DNA of 5,830 bases, from NCBI GenBank assembly GCA_025465385.1, contig JAODNG010000157.1:1-5830 (forward strand). Direction: 5' to 3'. Position numbers and translations under genes: made by a program. Below the pieces are notes generated by a model. The model did no database searches, was not told the DNA's origin, and saw only the letters and a program-made list of their open reading frames with translations. Source of the stretch: Pseudonocardiales bacterium. Its GTDB lineage: Bacteria > Actinomycetota > Actinomycetes > Mycobacteriales > Pseudonocardiaceae. Numbering within the stretch: position 1 is the stretch's first letter; every line of letters begins with the position of its first letter. This document shows positions 5,520-5,830 of the stretch, one piece after another.

Positions 5520-5830
5520 TCACGACCCCATTCCGGCGGCCCGTGCGCGCAACATGCCGGCTGGCGCCACATCCTCCAGCGGCAGACCGCGGCGGGCGGC
5601 CACCTCCTCAGGGCGCTGCAAGCCCTTCAGCGCAGCCACCGTGGCGTGCACAACGTTGATCGCATTATCACTGCCCAACGACTTCGACAGGATGTCGTGC
5701 ACACCGGCACACTCCAACACCGCGCGAACCGGACCGCCTGCGATGACCCCAGTACCGGGAGACGCGGGACGGAGCAGCACAACGCCGGCCGCTGCCTCGC
5801 CGGTGATCGGGTGCGGGATGGTGCCCTGGA
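5520..5830 (-). CDS. rpsE: 30S ribosomal protein S5 (uS5), C-terminal part
   Basis: S5 is a small-subunit protein involved in translational accuracy. The last 102 residues are visible. They begin with GTIPHPITGEAAAG, continue through VLLRPASPGTGVIAGGPVRA and VLECAGVHDILSKSLGS to NAINVVHATVAALKGL, and end with RRGLPLEDVAPAGMLRARA. This is the C-terminal S5 domain; the N-terminal double-stranded-RNA-binding-like domain lies beyond the right edge. The frame is open to base 5830. The TGA stop at 5520-5522 is one base from the rpmD start, which indicates a shared transcript. No anomaly is seen in the visible part. Confidence 0.97.
   Translation of the reverse strand, partial: QGTIPHPITGEAAAGVVLLRPASPGTGVIAGGPVRAVLECAGVHDILSKSLGSDNAINVVHATVAALKGLQRPEEVAARRGLPLEDVAPAGMLRARAAGMGS

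Noticed and set aside
5519..5572. rpmD starting at the ATG at 5572
   Set aside because: It would add 18 unconserved residues and overlap rpsE by about 50 bases. The GTG at 5518 gives the normal L30 N-terminus.
1..5830. CRISPR array, tRNA, rRNA or complete insertion sequence
   Set aside because: I found no regularly spaced direct repeats, no cloverleaf with a T-arm consensus, no rRNA-like blocks and no transposase with terminal inverted repeats.

Overview
This window reads as actinobacterial chromosome. The ribosomal proteins L15, L30 and S5, SecY, a lidless-type adenylate kinase and methionine aminopeptidase all have actinobacterial sequence character. GTG starts, tight gene overlaps and a GC-rich composition fit this. 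From memory, L15 looks closer to Pseudonocardiales-like proteins than to Mycobacterium tuberculosis, but I cannot fix the genus. Every gene and gene remnant I can support lies on the minus strand, so transcription runs from right to left.

Right half (about 1990-5830): the distal part of the spc ribosomal-protein operon. In order of transcription it holds rpsE (cut by the window edge), rpmD and rplO, then a perfect GC-rich hairpin and a candidate promoter, then secY, adk and map. rpsE-rpmD-rplO and secY-adk-map are each tightly packed, with stop/start overlaps or gaps of 10 bases or less. Together they supply ribosome parts (S5, L30, L15), the membrane channel for newly made proteins (SecY), nucleotide balance (Adk) and removal of the initiator methionine (Map). 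The hairpin and promoter suggest that secY-adk-map can be transcribed separately from the ribosomal genes.

Middle (about 950-1990): map is not followed by infA as in many bacteria. A 152-base gap carrying a perfect 10-bp inverted repeat leads to an intact short-chain dehydrogenase/reductase of unknown substrate.

Left (1-949): decayed accessory DNA. First comes the C-terminal remnant of a probable SAM-dependent methyltransferase, with a frameshift and an in-frame TGA. Next is an approximately 200-base stretch with no recognisable gene but a nested inverted repeat. Last is a DUF222/13E12-type (usually HNH endonuclease) gene broken by at least two single-base frameshifts and running off the left edge. 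Its start is preceded, at exactly leaderless spacing, by a close match to the actinobacterial DNA-damage promoter motif recognised by PafBC.

I see no CRISPR array, tRNA, rRNA, complete insertion sequence or novel multi-gene system. The most interesting signals are the damage-type leaderless promoter on the broken DUF222 gene, the accumulated decay next to an essential operon, and the terminator/promoter pair that splits the spc operon.
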